Below, in pieces: positions 57,141 through 64,000 of a stretch of 64,000 bases of DNA; the stretch's first letter is position 1; every line of letters starts with the position of its first letter. The notes below the pieces were generated by a model, which was given only the letters and a program-made list of their open reading frames with translations, made no database searches and was not told where the DNA came from. This stretch comes from Actinophytocola sp049647105 (lineage in GTDB: Bacteria > Actinomycetota > Actinomycetes > Mycobacteriales > Pseudonocardiaceae): NCBI RefSeq assembly GCF_049647105.1, contig NZ_JBARWZ010000016.1, positions 1 through 64,000 of the forward strand, read 5' to 3'. The position numbers were made by a program, and so were the translations under genes.

Positions 57141-57186
57141 CGGCCGGTATGCCGGTCCGGCATCCGTGTAACCGACATACCGGCCG
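57141..57186 (+). terminator. Strong hairpin after small ORF
   Basis: CGGCCGGTATG (57141-57151) pairs perfectly with CATACCGGCCG (57176-57186), an 11-bp stem with a 24-base loop that can fold further (CCGGTCCGG). There is no U-run, but actinomycete terminators often lack one. The remaining bases to 57332 contain no recognisable feature. Confidence 0.55.
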
Positions 57187-57332
57187 CGGTCGGCGCAGGG
57201 CGCGCTCGTGTGCCGCGAAATCGAGGCCATCGAGGCGCTGATCAGGCATTTTCGGTGACCGGGCGGTCCCGCCACGTCCGACTTCGCTGTGGCTGGTGGC
57301 GGTTGCCTACGTCATGGTCGTCGACGAGGCGC

Positions 57333-58058
57333 TCAGGGAGTTCCGTCTGCGCCGAGGTGCTCCGCGAAGAAGGCCTCGATCCGGCGCCACTCCAGCGCGG
57401 CTGACTCCGGCTCGGGGCCTGAGTGTGAGGCGCGAAGCAGCGGCCGGAGCCATCGCGGTCCGCTCTCCTCCTCGTTGAGGAAGGAGTGCCCGGCGTTCGG
57501 GTACACCTCGACGTCGTGCACGACACCCGCCCGTTCCAGCGCGTCCGACAGCTTGCCCGGCGCGCCACGCAGCATGCGGTCACGGGCGCCGTAACTGGCG
57601 AGCACCGGGCACGCGCCCGCCATCGCCTCGTCCGGCTTCCTCGGCAGCATGCCGTAGTTGGCCGACACCGCGGCCATGGTGTGCACGGTCAGCAGCACGA
57701 ACCCACCACCCATGCAGAACCCGATGGCGCCGACGCGCCCGGTGCAGTCGTCCGACGCCGCGAGCCACGTCCGCGCGGCCTCGATGTCGGCGAACGCCTT
57801 GCCCTTCCCCGACGACATCGCGGCCAGCGTCGCCGCCAGGCACCAGCGCGCCCCGCCCTGGCTGTACAGGTCCGGCGCGAGGGTGAGGTAGCCGGAGCGC
57901 GCGAGCCGGTCGGCGTGCTTGCGCATCTCCCCGTCCAGCCCCCACACCTCGTGGACCAGCACCACGCCCGGCCACGGACCGTCGCCTGCCGGCCGCGCGA
58001 GGTAGCCGTGCAACCGCTGGGAGCCCTCCGCGCGGGGCGGTATCTCGATCTGCGTCAC
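57333..58058 (-). CDS. Dienelactone hydrolase family protein
   Basis: A 241-residue alpha/beta hydrolase from GTG 58058. The nucleophile elbow is GAIGFCMGGGFVLLT with a catalytic cysteine (near residue 117), Asp is in SYGARDRM, and His in YPNAGHSFLNEEE. WPGVVLVHEVWGLDGEMRKH near 32-50 forms the oxyanion region. Members hydrolyse cyclic enol lactones in aromatic catabolism, but genome-wide many act on unknown esters. It lies 3 bases after the stop of the upstream methyltransferase gene, so they are cotranscribed. The frame continues upstream as a shadow and was cut at the GTG. Confidence 0.92.
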   Translation of the reverse strand: MTQIEIPPRAEGSQRLHGYLARPAGDGPWPGVVLVHEVWGLDGEMRKHADRLARSGYLTLAPDLYSQGGARWCLAATLAAMSSGKGKAFADIEAARTWLAASDDCTGRVGAIGFCMGGGFVLLTVHTMAAVSANYGMLPRKPDEAMAGACPVLASYGARDRMLRGAPGKLSDALERAGVVHDVEVYPNAGHSFLNEEESGPRWLRPLLRASHSGPEPESAALEWRRIEAFFAEHLGADGTP

Positions 58059-58060
58059 GC

Positions 58061-58906
58061 CTACCGATCCTGCACGGGTTCTCTCCGGTGCGCCACGGTC
58101 AGTATGGCGAGGTAACGGCGTGTCGCGACCCCGCCGAAGTCCGCGCGAATGATGTCGGTGATGCCGGAAAGCAGCCGCGCGCGCCGCTCCGGCGGCACCC
58201 GCAGATATATCGAATAGGTCGACAGCAGCGCCGCCGCGTCGTCGGCGTCGTAGGCGGCTTCCCACTCGTAGGAATGGATCACGGGTGGCGAGAACAACGC
58301 ACCCGCACGGCTGTGCCCCGACTTCGGCTCGGCCACCTCCCACACCGCGCCGATGTCGTCCGCCGCGGCACTGACCTCGCGGAGTAGCGACCCGGCGGAC
58401 GGCGACAGCCCGAACTCGACCTCCGGTGCGTAGCGGGCGTGCAGGTCGGCCGATGCCTGGTAGATGTCGTTGAACACCCCGCCCTCGACCGTGCGGTTGG
58501 TGACGAGCGCCAGTGCACCACCTGGCGCGAGCACGTTGGCCGCCAGCCGCCACCGCACCTCCGGCGCCACCCAGTGGTAGGCGGTGGCGGAGAACACCAT
58601 GTCGTAGGTGCCGTCCGGCACCCAGTCGTCGAAGCGGGCGATGTCCACGGTGAACGGCTGACCGGCCAGGTTCGCGCCCGCCCGCGCGGCGAGGGCGGCG
58701 CCGGGTTCGACGGCGTGCACCCGAAAGCCACGCGCGAGCAGATCCCGGGTCGCGGTGCCCGGCCCGGGCCCGACCTCGAGCACCCGCGCACCGGCAGGCA
58801 CCCCGGCCAGCGCGACGATGTCGTCGAACATCTCGGCCGGATATCCCGGCCGCACCCGGTCGTACTGTGCCGCGATCTCGTCGAAGACCAACCCGAGCCC
58901 GTCCAT
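58061..58906 (-). CDS. Class I SAM-dependent methyltransferase
   Basis: A 281-residue methyltransferase. Motif I VLEVGPGPGTATRDLLARGF is near 42-61, motif II VHAVEPGAALA follows, then FSATAYHWVAPEVRWRLAAN with the HWV motif and LAPGGALALVTNR. The N-terminal FDEIAAQYDRVRPGYP is typical of the SmtA/UbiE-like group (Methyltransf_25/31). The C-terminal domain has IHSYEWEAAYDADDAAALLS. The substrate is unknown. It is upstream of and cotranscribed with the dienelactone hydrolase; a kptA-like gene diverges 31 bases away. Confidence 0.92.
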   Translation of the reverse strand: MDGLGLVFDEIAAQYDRVRPGYPAEMFDDIVALAGVPAGARVLEVGPGPGTATRDLLARGFRVHAVEPGAALAARAGANLAGQPFTVDIARFDDWVPDGTYDMVFSATAYHWVAPEVRWRLAANVLAPGGALALVTNRTVEGGVFNDIYQASADLHARYAPEVEFGLSPSAGSLLREVSAAADDIGAVWEVAEPKSGHSRAGALFSPPVIHSYEWEAAYDADDAAALLSTYSIYLRVPPERRARLLSGITDIIRADFGGVATRRYLAILTVAHRREPVQDR

Positions 58907-58937
58907 GACCGCGAGTCTGCCCGATTAGAGTCCGGGC

Positions 58938-59450
58938 ATGTACGACGTTCAGCTCAGCAAACAGATGTCGCACGCGTTGCGGCACGCGCCATGGCAGTAC
59001 GAGCTGGAACTGGACGAAGCGGGCTGGACGCCGGTCGCGGACCTGCTCGCGGCGCTGGGCGTGAGCCGTGCGCGGCTGGAGAACGTGGTGCGCGAGAACC
59101 CCAAGCAGCGGTTCGAACTGGTGGAGGACCGCGTCCGCGCCCGCTACGGGCACAGTGTGCCGGGCCGGATCGTGCGGGAACCGGGCACACCGCCCGCCGA
59201 GCTGTTCCACGGCACGTCCACGTCGGCGGCGGAGAGCATCCTGCTGGACGGGCTGCGGCCCATGCGGCGGCAGTACGTCCACCTCTCGGTGACGCGGGAG
59301 ATGGCCGAGACGGTCGGCAGCCGCAAGGGCGAGCGGATACGGGTGCTGACAGTCGACACGCCCGCAGCGCGGGCCGCGGGCGTGGAGTTCCTGCGTGGCA
59401 ACGAGATCGTGTGGCTGGCGGACCATGTGCCCGCCAAGTTCCTGCGTTAG
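58938..59450 (+). CDS. kptA: RNA 2'-phosphotransferase (KptA/Tpt1)
   Basis: A 170-residue protein. The Tpt1/KptA signature order is present: LSKQMSHALRHAPWQYELEL (with the conserved LRH), GWTPVADLLAAL, LENVVRENPKQRFEL, then RARYGHSVPGRI, ELFHGTSTSAAESIL, RRQYVHLSVTREMA and VDTPAARAAGVEFLRGNEIV. All four catalytic residues (Arg, His, Arg, Arg) can be placed. In yeast the enzyme removes the 2'-phosphate left by tRNA splicing using NAD. Bacteria lack that splicing, so the natural substrate here is unknown. It is divergent from the methyltransferase. Confidence 0.95.
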   Translation: MYDVQLSKQMSHALRHAPWQYELELDEAGWTPVADLLAALGVSRARLENVVRENPKQRFELVEDRVRARYGHSVPGRIVREPGTPPAELFHGTSTSAAESILLDGLRPMRRQYVHLSVTREMAETVGSRKGERIRVLTVDTPAARAAGVEFLRGNEIVWLADHVPAKFLR

Positions 59451-59549
59451 GGGAAGCGGCCGGCCACGACCCGCGGCATCGGTTCACCGGGGGACAGGAA
59501 ACCGATGCCGCGTCGAGTCAGGCCGCGGCCGACCGCTATCGCTGCCCGG

Positions 59550-60044
59550 TCACCTGGTGGGGGAGTCACCGGGCTTGATGTTGGTGACCACCGGCTGCTG
59601 CTGCGTCGCCTGGCGCGGCGGCGCCATGCTGGCAGCGGGTGCGCCCGTGCGGGCGTCGTGGGGCGCCGGGGTACCAGCCGGCGGGGTCACCATCGTGTCG
59701 GTGCTGCTGGCCACGGGCTCGTGCCGGTGGTCGTCTTCTTCCTTGCGCAGCTGCTCGGCGAGCTCGTCCCGCTCGCGAGCGGCGGCCTTGGCTTCCCTGC
59801 GTGCCTCGCGGTAGCGGGCGCGGTTCTCCCGGGCCCTGCGCCCGGCAGACATGATCATCGACAGCCCGATCAGGAAGAGCGCCGCGACCACGAGCCCGGC
59901 GACGAACGCCTGCGCCATTGTCACGTCACCCAGATCGCGGCCGAACATGGTGACCGTTTGTGCGTCGCCACCGTTGTTGTAGGCGATCAGCAGCACACCA
60001 ACGGCGCCACTCAGCACCACCAGTAGCAAGCCGAGGATAAGCAT
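59550..60044 (-). CDS. Two-helix membrane protein with charged coiled-coil tail
   Basis: A 164-residue protein from Met 60044, preceded by AAGGAGGTGCACGGAGC. Two transmembrane helices (MLILGLLLVVLSGAVGVLLI and AFVAGLVVAALFLIGLSMIM) are followed by a basic then Glu/Arg-rich coiled-coil (RARENRARYREARREAKAAA) and a proline-rich tail. The topology matches LapA-like/DUF1049 proteins, but no signature is certain. It diverges from the polysaccharide lyase gene; the region between them holds the DasR-like site. Confidence 0.8.
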   Translation of the reverse strand: MLILGLLLVVLSGAVGVLLIAYNNGGDAQTVTMFGRDLGDVTMAQAFVAGLVVAALFLIGLSMIMSAGRRARENRARYREARREAKAAARERDELAEQLRKEEDDHRHEPVASSTDTMVTPPAGTPAPHDARTGAPAASMAPPRQATQQQPVVTNIKPGDSPTR

Positions 60045-60162
60045 GCTCCGTGCACCTCCTTGAAAGGCCCTGTTGAACAAACAGGTACCCACTACGGGGT
60101 GCCGTCAACCATCGTCTTACCGGGTGATGTGAAATCGGCACTGCGCGTAGCTATTGACCCAC

Positions 60163-60178
60163 CATGGTCTAGACCATG
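60163..60178. promoter_or_regulatory. DasR-type (dre-like) operator palindrome
   Basis: CATGGTCTAGACCATG is a perfect 16-bp palindrome whose 12-base core TGGTCTAGACCA equals the consensus core of DasR (GntR/HutC family) binding sites in Streptomyces. A -35-like TTGACC (60154-60159) lies 4 bases upstream, so the site occupies the promoter spacer of the lyase gene, whose start at 60190 follows 12 bases after the palindrome. Regulation by amino sugars is therefore plausible. Confidence 0.72.
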
Positions 60179-60189
60179 ACCATGAGTTC

Positions 60190-61362
60190 ATGTCCGCACC
60201 CCGCAAGCGGTTCATCGTCGGTTTCCTCGCCCTGCTGCTGGTGTTCAGCGGTCAGGTCGTGCCAGCGACCGCCGCACCGCCCACCTTCACCCATCCCGGA
60301 GTACTCGTCAGCCGCCCGATGCTCGACTTCGTGCGCGGCAAGGTCAACGCGAACGCCCAGCCGTGGCGGGCCGCGTACGACCAGATGGCCGGAAGTTCCT
60401 ACGCGTCCCTGTCCAGGACCCCCAAGCCACGTCCGGTGGTCGAGTGCGGCCCATACTCGAACCCCAACTACGGCTGCACTGACGAGCGCCAGGACGCGAT
60501 CGCCGCGTACACGCTCGCGCTGATGTGGTACTTCACGCAGGACACCCGCTATGCCACCAAGTCCATCCAGATCATGGACGCCTGGTCGGCGACCATCACG
60601 GGTCACACGAACAGCAACGCCCCGCTCCAGACGGCGTGGTCCGGCGTCTCGTGGGCGCAGGCCGCGGAGCTGATCAAGTACGCGTACGGCAACTGGCCCA
60701 ACTCGGGCCGCTTCGGCACGATGCTGCGGAACGTGTACCTGCCGAGGGTCATCAACGGCGCCACGACCGCCAACGGCAACTGGGAGTTGGTGATGATGGA
60801 GGCCGCGCTCGGGATTTCGGTGTTCCTGGAGGACCGGTCCGCGTACGACCGCGCGGTGGCGAAGTACCGCACCCGCGTGCCTGCCTTCGTGTACATCGCG
60901 AGCGACGGCGCCCTGCCCCACCCGCCGGCGAACAGCAGCATCGACACCCGCGACGAGATCGTCCAGTACTGGCAGAACCAGAGCACGTTCTCCGAGGGCC
61001 TGACACAGGAGACCTGCCGGGACTTCACGCACACCGGCTACGGCATCGCGTCGATCGCCGACTTCGCGGAGACCACGCGGATCCAGGGCCAGAGCCTGTA
61101 CCCGGAGATCGCGGACCGGCTGCGCACCGCGCTGGGCTTCCAGTCACGATACGAGCTGGAGGCACCGCCGTCCTGGCTGTGCGGCGGCACGGTTCACCGG
61201 GGGCTGGGGCCGGTCACCGAGGTCGGGTACAACCACCTCAACACGAGGCTCGGCATAACCATGCCGAACACGAAGACGTTCACGGAGTCACACCGTCCAC
61301 AAGGGACGAACAGTCTGTTCGTCTCCTGGCAGACGCTCACCCACGCACAGAACCCGAACTGA
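60190..61362 (+). CDS. Secreted alginate-lyase-family (PL5-like fold) enzyme
   Basis: A 390-residue exported protein. Start ATG 60190 is chosen because a signal peptide (RKRFIVGFLALLLVFSGQVV with Ala-x-Ala cleavage near TAAPP) begins at residue 4; the frame from 60154 would run through the operator. The mature protein has the alginate_lyase domain: HPGVLVSRPMLDFVRGKVNA, PYSNPNYGCTDERQDAIAAY, then the TGHTNSNAPLQTAW and NWELVMMEAALGISVFLEDR active-site helices. An (alpha/alpha) toroid fold acting on uronic-acid or amino-sugar polymers is expected; the polymer is not identifiable. A DasR-type site upstream suggests aminosugar-containing substrates. A terminator follows. Confidence 0.88.
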   Translation: MSAPRKRFIVGFLALLLVFSGQVVPATAAPPTFTHPGVLVSRPMLDFVRGKVNANAQPWRAAYDQMAGSSYASLSRTPKPRPVVECGPYSNPNYGCTDERQDAIAAYTLALMWYFTQDTRYATKSIQIMDAWSATITGHTNSNAPLQTAWSGVSWAQAAELIKYAYGNWPNSGRFGTMLRNVYLPRVINGATTANGNWELVMMEAALGISVFLEDRSAYDRAVAKYRTRVPAFVYIASDGALPHPPANSSIDTRDEIVQYWQNQSTFSEGLTQETCRDFTHTGYGIASIADFAETTRIQGQSLYPEIADRLRTALGFQSRYELEAPPSWLCGGTVHRGLGPVTEVGYNHLNTRLGITMPNTKTFTESHRPQGTNSLFVSWQTLTHAQNPN

Positions 61363-61365
61363 CCG

Positions 61366-61390
61366 AAGGGCCCCGGACTCCGGGGCCTTT
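61366..61390 (+). terminator. Rho-independent terminator of the lyase gene
   Basis: GGCCCCGG (61369-61376) pairs with CCGGGGCC (61380-61387) around loop ACT; the stem can be extended by AAG/TTT on the flanks. A U-rich tail TTTCTCC follows. It is 7 bases beyond the lyase stop codon and is a convincing intrinsic terminator. Confidence 0.9.
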
Positions 61391-61443
61391 CTCCTGACAG
61401 CCTCGCCGAGGTCGGCACCGGCCACGACGAGCCCCATCAACCA

Positions 61444-61481
61444 CCGACAAATATTTTTGTCTTGACAAGAAGAGTTGTCGG
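61444..61481. promoter_or_regulatory. Nested symmetric operator-like palindrome
   Basis: CCGACAA (61444-61450) and TTGTCGG (61475-61481) are inverted repeats, and TTGTC-TT-GACAA (61457-61468) is a second pair on exactly the same centre (between 61462 and 61463). A consensus -35 TTGACA overlaps the inner pair. Four TTGTC half-sites with 6-base spacers suggest binding of a dimeric or tetrameric repressor such as MarR or TetR. It lies 16 bases upstream of the DoxX-like start. Confidence 0.6.
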
Positions 61482-61497
61482 ATGCGAGTGTTGCGTC

Positions 61498-61906
61498 ATG
61501 AACAACACAGCCACTCGCACCCAGTCAGGTCACCGTCACGGCCGCCCGCGCGGGCCAGGTCATCAGCCTCGTGGCGACCGCGTTCCTGCTGTTCGACGCG
61601 GTCCTCCACATGCTCGCGATCGAGCCGGTCGTCGAGTCGTTCGGAGATCTCGGTTTCCCCGGTTGGCAGGCGCTCCCGATCGGCATCCTCGAACTCGCCT
61701 GCCTTGCCCTCTATGCGATTCCACGCACGTCGGTACTTGGCGCGGTGTTACTCACCGGCTACCTGGGCGGCGCCGTCTGCGCGCACTTCCGCGCCGAGTC
61801 ACCGCTGATGTCGACGACGTTGTTCCCCGTCTACCTCGGCATCGCCGTCTGGGCAGGGCTGTACCTGCGCATTCCGAAGGTCCGCGCGCTCGTCAGAGGC
61901 GCGTGA
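61498..61906 (+). pseudogene. DoxX-like membrane protein, probable one-base frameshift near the start
   Basis: The main frame (from GTG 61571) encodes VATAFLLFDAVLHMLAIEPV then GWQALPIGILELACLALYAI, PRTSVLGAVLLTGYLGGAVC and FPVYLGIAVWAGLYLRIP, the DoxX-like four-helix pattern. Starting at GTG 61571 would cut the first helix in half. A better start ATG 61498 (MNNTATRTQS) is in another phase; one extra G near 61529 would join it to VTVTAARAGQVISLV. I read this as a frameshift or base-calling error. It is probably expressed from the palindrome-bearing promoter. Confidence 0.75.
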
Positions 61907-61912
61907 GACGAG

Positions 61913-62308
61913 TCAGTCCGAGGAACCGGCGCGGCGGCGGCCGACCAGGAACATCACGAACCCGACCGCCGCACCCGCCGCGGCCACCTCGGCTCCGAGC
62001 GTCAGCGCGAGGGCCACCAGCACCACGGCGAACACCACTACCCGCACCAGCGCCTCGCGCAGGGTGGGAGCCCAGTCTCCGACGACGCGCTCCGCGACAC
62101 GCAAGACCCGATCTCGCGTGGCCGGGCGGAGTGCGTGCGTCGCGGGGCGACGCGAGGCCGGGGCCGTCGACGGCTCGCGCTCGACAGCGGCCGCGAGCCG
62201 GACCGTCCTGCGAGCGGGCCGCTCCAGCTCCGCTGATCTTCCTTCTTCTGGTGTCATCGCGGTTTCGGGCCTTGTCCTGGTCACCGTGCGTGCTTTCCTC
62301 TTCGTCAT
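61913..62308 (-). CDS. Small membrane protein, hypothetical
   Basis: A 131-residue protein. The N-terminal about 85 residues are polar and arginine-rich with no fold I recognise; the C-terminus has two hydrophobic helices (EALVRVVVFAVVLVALALTL and EVAAAGAAVGFVMFLVG) and ends RRRAGSSD. Met-18 (62257) is another possible start. It converges on the DoxX-like gene, whose stop is 6 bases away. No function can be assigned. Confidence 0.65.
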   Translation of the reverse strand: MTKRKARTVTRTRPETAMTPEEGRSAELERPARRTVRLAAAVEREPSTAPASRRPATHALRPATRDRVLRVAERVVGDWAPTLREALVRVVVFAVVLVALALTLGAEVAAAGAAVGFVMFLVGRRRAGSSD

Positions 62309-62638
62309 CGTGCGATCGAGTTCTCCGCTGTGAACTCAGCGCCCGTCACATCTTCGCGTATCAATCTCGTTATGCCACCGTGACACAGGCCGTCGGCGGT
62401 AAACGGTGCGTGTAAGTCGTTGAGCGGACAGCTACACCTGGTCAGTGAGGGCGCTGCCAGTGCAGCTGCACATGCATACGCACAGTGCGCCTTCACCTGC
62501 AGATTCATCCGGTCGCCCTCGATCGAGTGAATCGCACATTGCCTCGAAAGAGTGGACGAGTGATTACGAACACACTTACGTTCCGTCACGGGCTCGCGGT
62601 GCGTGCCATGGCAGCCGGGAGGCGGTCGCGGACGGCAG

Positions 62639-62727
62639 CGGCCGAGGGTGGCGGCCATCGAATGGCTGGATCCGGTGTGGCCCGCCGGGCACTGGATGCC
62701 GGAGCAGATCGAGATCGCGGGCGCGTG
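62639..62727 (+). pseudogene. Fragment resembling a cobalamin ABC transporter binding protein
   Basis: About 29 codons read RPRVAAIEWLDPVWPAGHWM then PEQIEIAG, closely matching the internal RVxxLEWLDPxxxAGHWVPEMVELAGG motif of BtuF-like substrate-binding proteins. Sequence before and after drifts into different phases with no continuation. The rest of 62309-62828 contains no other gene I can support. It is probably decayed coding DNA between the small membrane protein and the iclR-type gene. Confidence 0.4.
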
Positions 62728-62828
62728 GCGCCGAGGTGCCGGCGCACGTCCTGCACGGCGTGGACTTCGCGGTCACTCGGGAAGAGGCCCGTCCCGTTCG
62801 ATCCACCACACGCAGGCGGTTCGTGAGG

Positions 62829-63625
62829 TCAGGCGCCGCCAACCAGTGACGGGCGGGTGGCCAGCAGGTGGGCGAACCGGGCCGCTCCCGCTCTCGCGGC
62901 GCGTTCGAGGTGCCGGCGGCGGGCGTGGAACTCCGACGACGGCACGGAGAAGGCAACCGCGCCGGTCACGCGGTTCTGCGCGTCCAGCACCGGCGCCGAC
63001 AGGCACGCCACTTCCGGTGGAACTCCTCGATCTCCAGCGCCACCCCCGCGTGGTCCACGTGTTCCAGTTCCGCGTCCAGATCCGGCGCCCTGACCGTGGT
63101 GCGTGCGGTCAACCGTGGCATGCCCGCACCTGCGAGGTAGTCACGGCGCTTGCGCTTCGGCATGGACGCCAGCAGGACCTTGCCGAACGCCGTCGCGTGC
63201 GCGGCCTCGTGGAAGCCGAAGTCGAGCGGGGTCGCGCGGGGCCACTGTGGCGAGTCGGCCACCGCGGCGACCACGATGTCCGTCTCGCGGAAGACCGTGT
63301 AGTACGCGGCAGCTTCCGCGCGGCGGTGCAGGTGGTGCAACTCGTCCTGGAGTTCCTGGCCGACGTCCAGTTCTGCGCACAGGCGTTGGTACAGGCTGCC
63401 GACCTTGTAGCCGAGGCCGAAGCCGCGGCCGTGGCCCAGCCGGATGAGATATCCCTCGTGTACCAACGTGTTCAGCAGGTGGTAGGTCGTCGACAGGTTG
63501 TAGCCCGCCCGGCGCGCGACGGCCTTCGCCGTGATGCCGTCGCCTGCCGAGCCCACGAGGTCCAGGATCCGCAGCGCACGCTGCGCGGAGCCGATGAGTC
63601 CGCTGGTGTCGCTCGGTTCGGTCAC
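62829..63625 (-). pseudogene. IclR-family regulator, frameshifted
   Basis: From GTG 63625 (GGGGAGGTGC upstream) the protein has the winged helix AQRALRILDLVGSAGDGITA and RAGYNLSTTYHLLNTLVHEG, then the effector domain SLYQRLCAELDVGQELQDEL, AAYYTVFRETDIVVAAVADS and FHEAAHATAFGKVLLASMPK. The first phase fails after LEIEEFH near 63018; the continuation ACLSAPVLDAQNRVTGAVAF then SVPSSEFHARRRHLERAARA runs in another phase to 62829. One missing base would restore about 265 residues, a normal IclR length. It is either decayed or an error. It is divergent from the YqeB-like gene. Confidence 0.85.
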
Positions 63626-63761
63626 CGACGCACCTCCCCATGACGACACAGTGGCACATCTCGCAGGTGCCACCTTGCCGACACTACGTCAGAGACCCAC
63701 CCCGCGACAGGTGACATGGGCCCAGTCGTTTCACGGCGCCACCAAACAGGACAATGGGGGT

Positions 63762-64000
63762 GTGGGAGACGAGCGGATCACCGAAAGCGCGGGCACGCGA
63801 CTGGTCAGGTGGGCAGGCCTGCCAGCGGCGGGCGCACTGGCCGTCTGGCTGCTGAAGCTGCTGGCCAACTGGGCCGTGACGCTGGAACGGACGCCGTTCC
63901 GTGGCCCGCTGGAGATGATCGCCTCGGTCCCGGAGCCGTGGGCGACCCTCGGCGCGCTGGGCGTCGGGCTCGTCGGCGGGCTGGTGCTCGCGCTGATGGC
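63762..64000 (+). CDS. YqeB-like membrane protein, N-terminal part
   Basis: An open frame from GTG 63762 to the end of the window (79 codons, incomplete). It encodes RWAGLPAAGALAVWLLKLLA then NWAVTLERTPFRGPLEMIAS and LGALGVGLVGGLVLALM: two hydrophobic helices separated by a PFRGP-type segment, matching the N-terminal region of YqeB-like proteins in actinobacteria. Function is unknown. It is divergent from the IclR gene, 136 bases away. Confidence 0.7.
   Translation, partial: MGDERITESAGTRLVRWAGLPAAGALAVWLLKLLANWAVTLERTPFRGPLEMIASVPEPWATLGALGVGLVGGLVLALM

Noticed and set aside
58062..59426. Upstream extension of the dienelactone hydrolase frame
   Set aside because: Extended part is antisense or out of phase to the methyltransferase and kptA genes and lacks conserved sequence; the true start is GTG 58058.
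62305..62508. Cysteine-containing 67-codon minus-strand frame with GAGGG upstream and an ATGA overlap with the next gene
   Set aside because: Third positions are not G/C-biased and it uses TTA, ATA and AGA codons, unlike host genes; no family or signal peptide is recognised.

Overview
The window is about 64 kb of very GC-rich DNA, with most genes using G or C at third codon positions and many GTG starts and ATGA/GTGA overlaps. A type II truncated haemoglobin, an actinobacterial large NAD-glutamate dehydrogenase, Lsr2, mycothiol-type TIGR03086 protein, EttA, a DasR-type site and a LexA box of the TCGAAC-N4-GTTCGA type all point to an actinomycete. Gene content and intergenic style suggest Pseudonocardiales (Lentzea, Saccharothrix or Amycolatopsis relatives), but the genus cannot be fixed from the sequence alone.

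Layout. 0.35-20.7 kb is core chromosome. It holds a MscS channel, glbO, a GH13 alpha-glucosidase, then a long leftward block: small hypotheticals, thioesterase, NAD-GDH, a 1305-residue TPR/degenerate-GGDEF/disordered protein, ettA and ssb. This order matches, from memory, the M. tuberculosis Rv2470-Rv2478c neighbourhood. Next are a CopD-CtaG fusion, an MFS transporter and a divergent LacI regulator with a perfect palindromic operator between them.

20.8-31.9 kb is a mosaic island next to tRNA-Arg(TCT). It contains an IS630-type transposase remnant, a 1723-residue SF1 helicase-nuclease with winged helices (defence-like), a complete ISL3-family insertion sequence, a terpene cyclase-cytochrome P450 pair with atypically A/T-rich codons (one TTA codon), and a truncated TPR gene at the right side.

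31.9-64 kb returns to host-like DNA. It has a Fic-fold protein that has lost the catalytic motif and sits behind a perfect LexA box, an ABC-F ATPase with a possible leader peptide, a 161-bp MITE-like element, small metabolic genes (enoyl-CoA hydratase, aminoglycoside-phosphotransferase-like kinase, PfkB kinase, SurE, CutC), an ECF sigma/anti-sigma/ABC transporter operon, regulators, a YCII-ECF42 sigma pair, RidA, YceI, a two-component system, HdeD, SGNH hydrolase, a YkgJ-like/pentapeptide fusion, a fatty acid desaturase and lsr2. Downstream of lsr2 lies a striking inverted array of 22-bp repeats followed by a G-quadruplex motif and an unrecognised small ORF. The right end has dienelactone hydrolase, KptA, a secreted polysaccharide lyase with a DasR-type operator, a DoxX-like protein, an IclR regulator and the start of a YqeB-like gene.

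Three otherwise conserved genes (epimerase near 46.87 kb, DoxX-like near 61.53 kb, IclR near 63.02 kb) each carry what looks like a one-base indel in a short G/C run. This may be real decay or sequencing error. The most rewarding leads are the SOS-controlled pseudo-Fic protein, the terpene cyclase-P450 pair, the tRNA-linked helicase-nuclease, and the 22-bp inverted repeat array.
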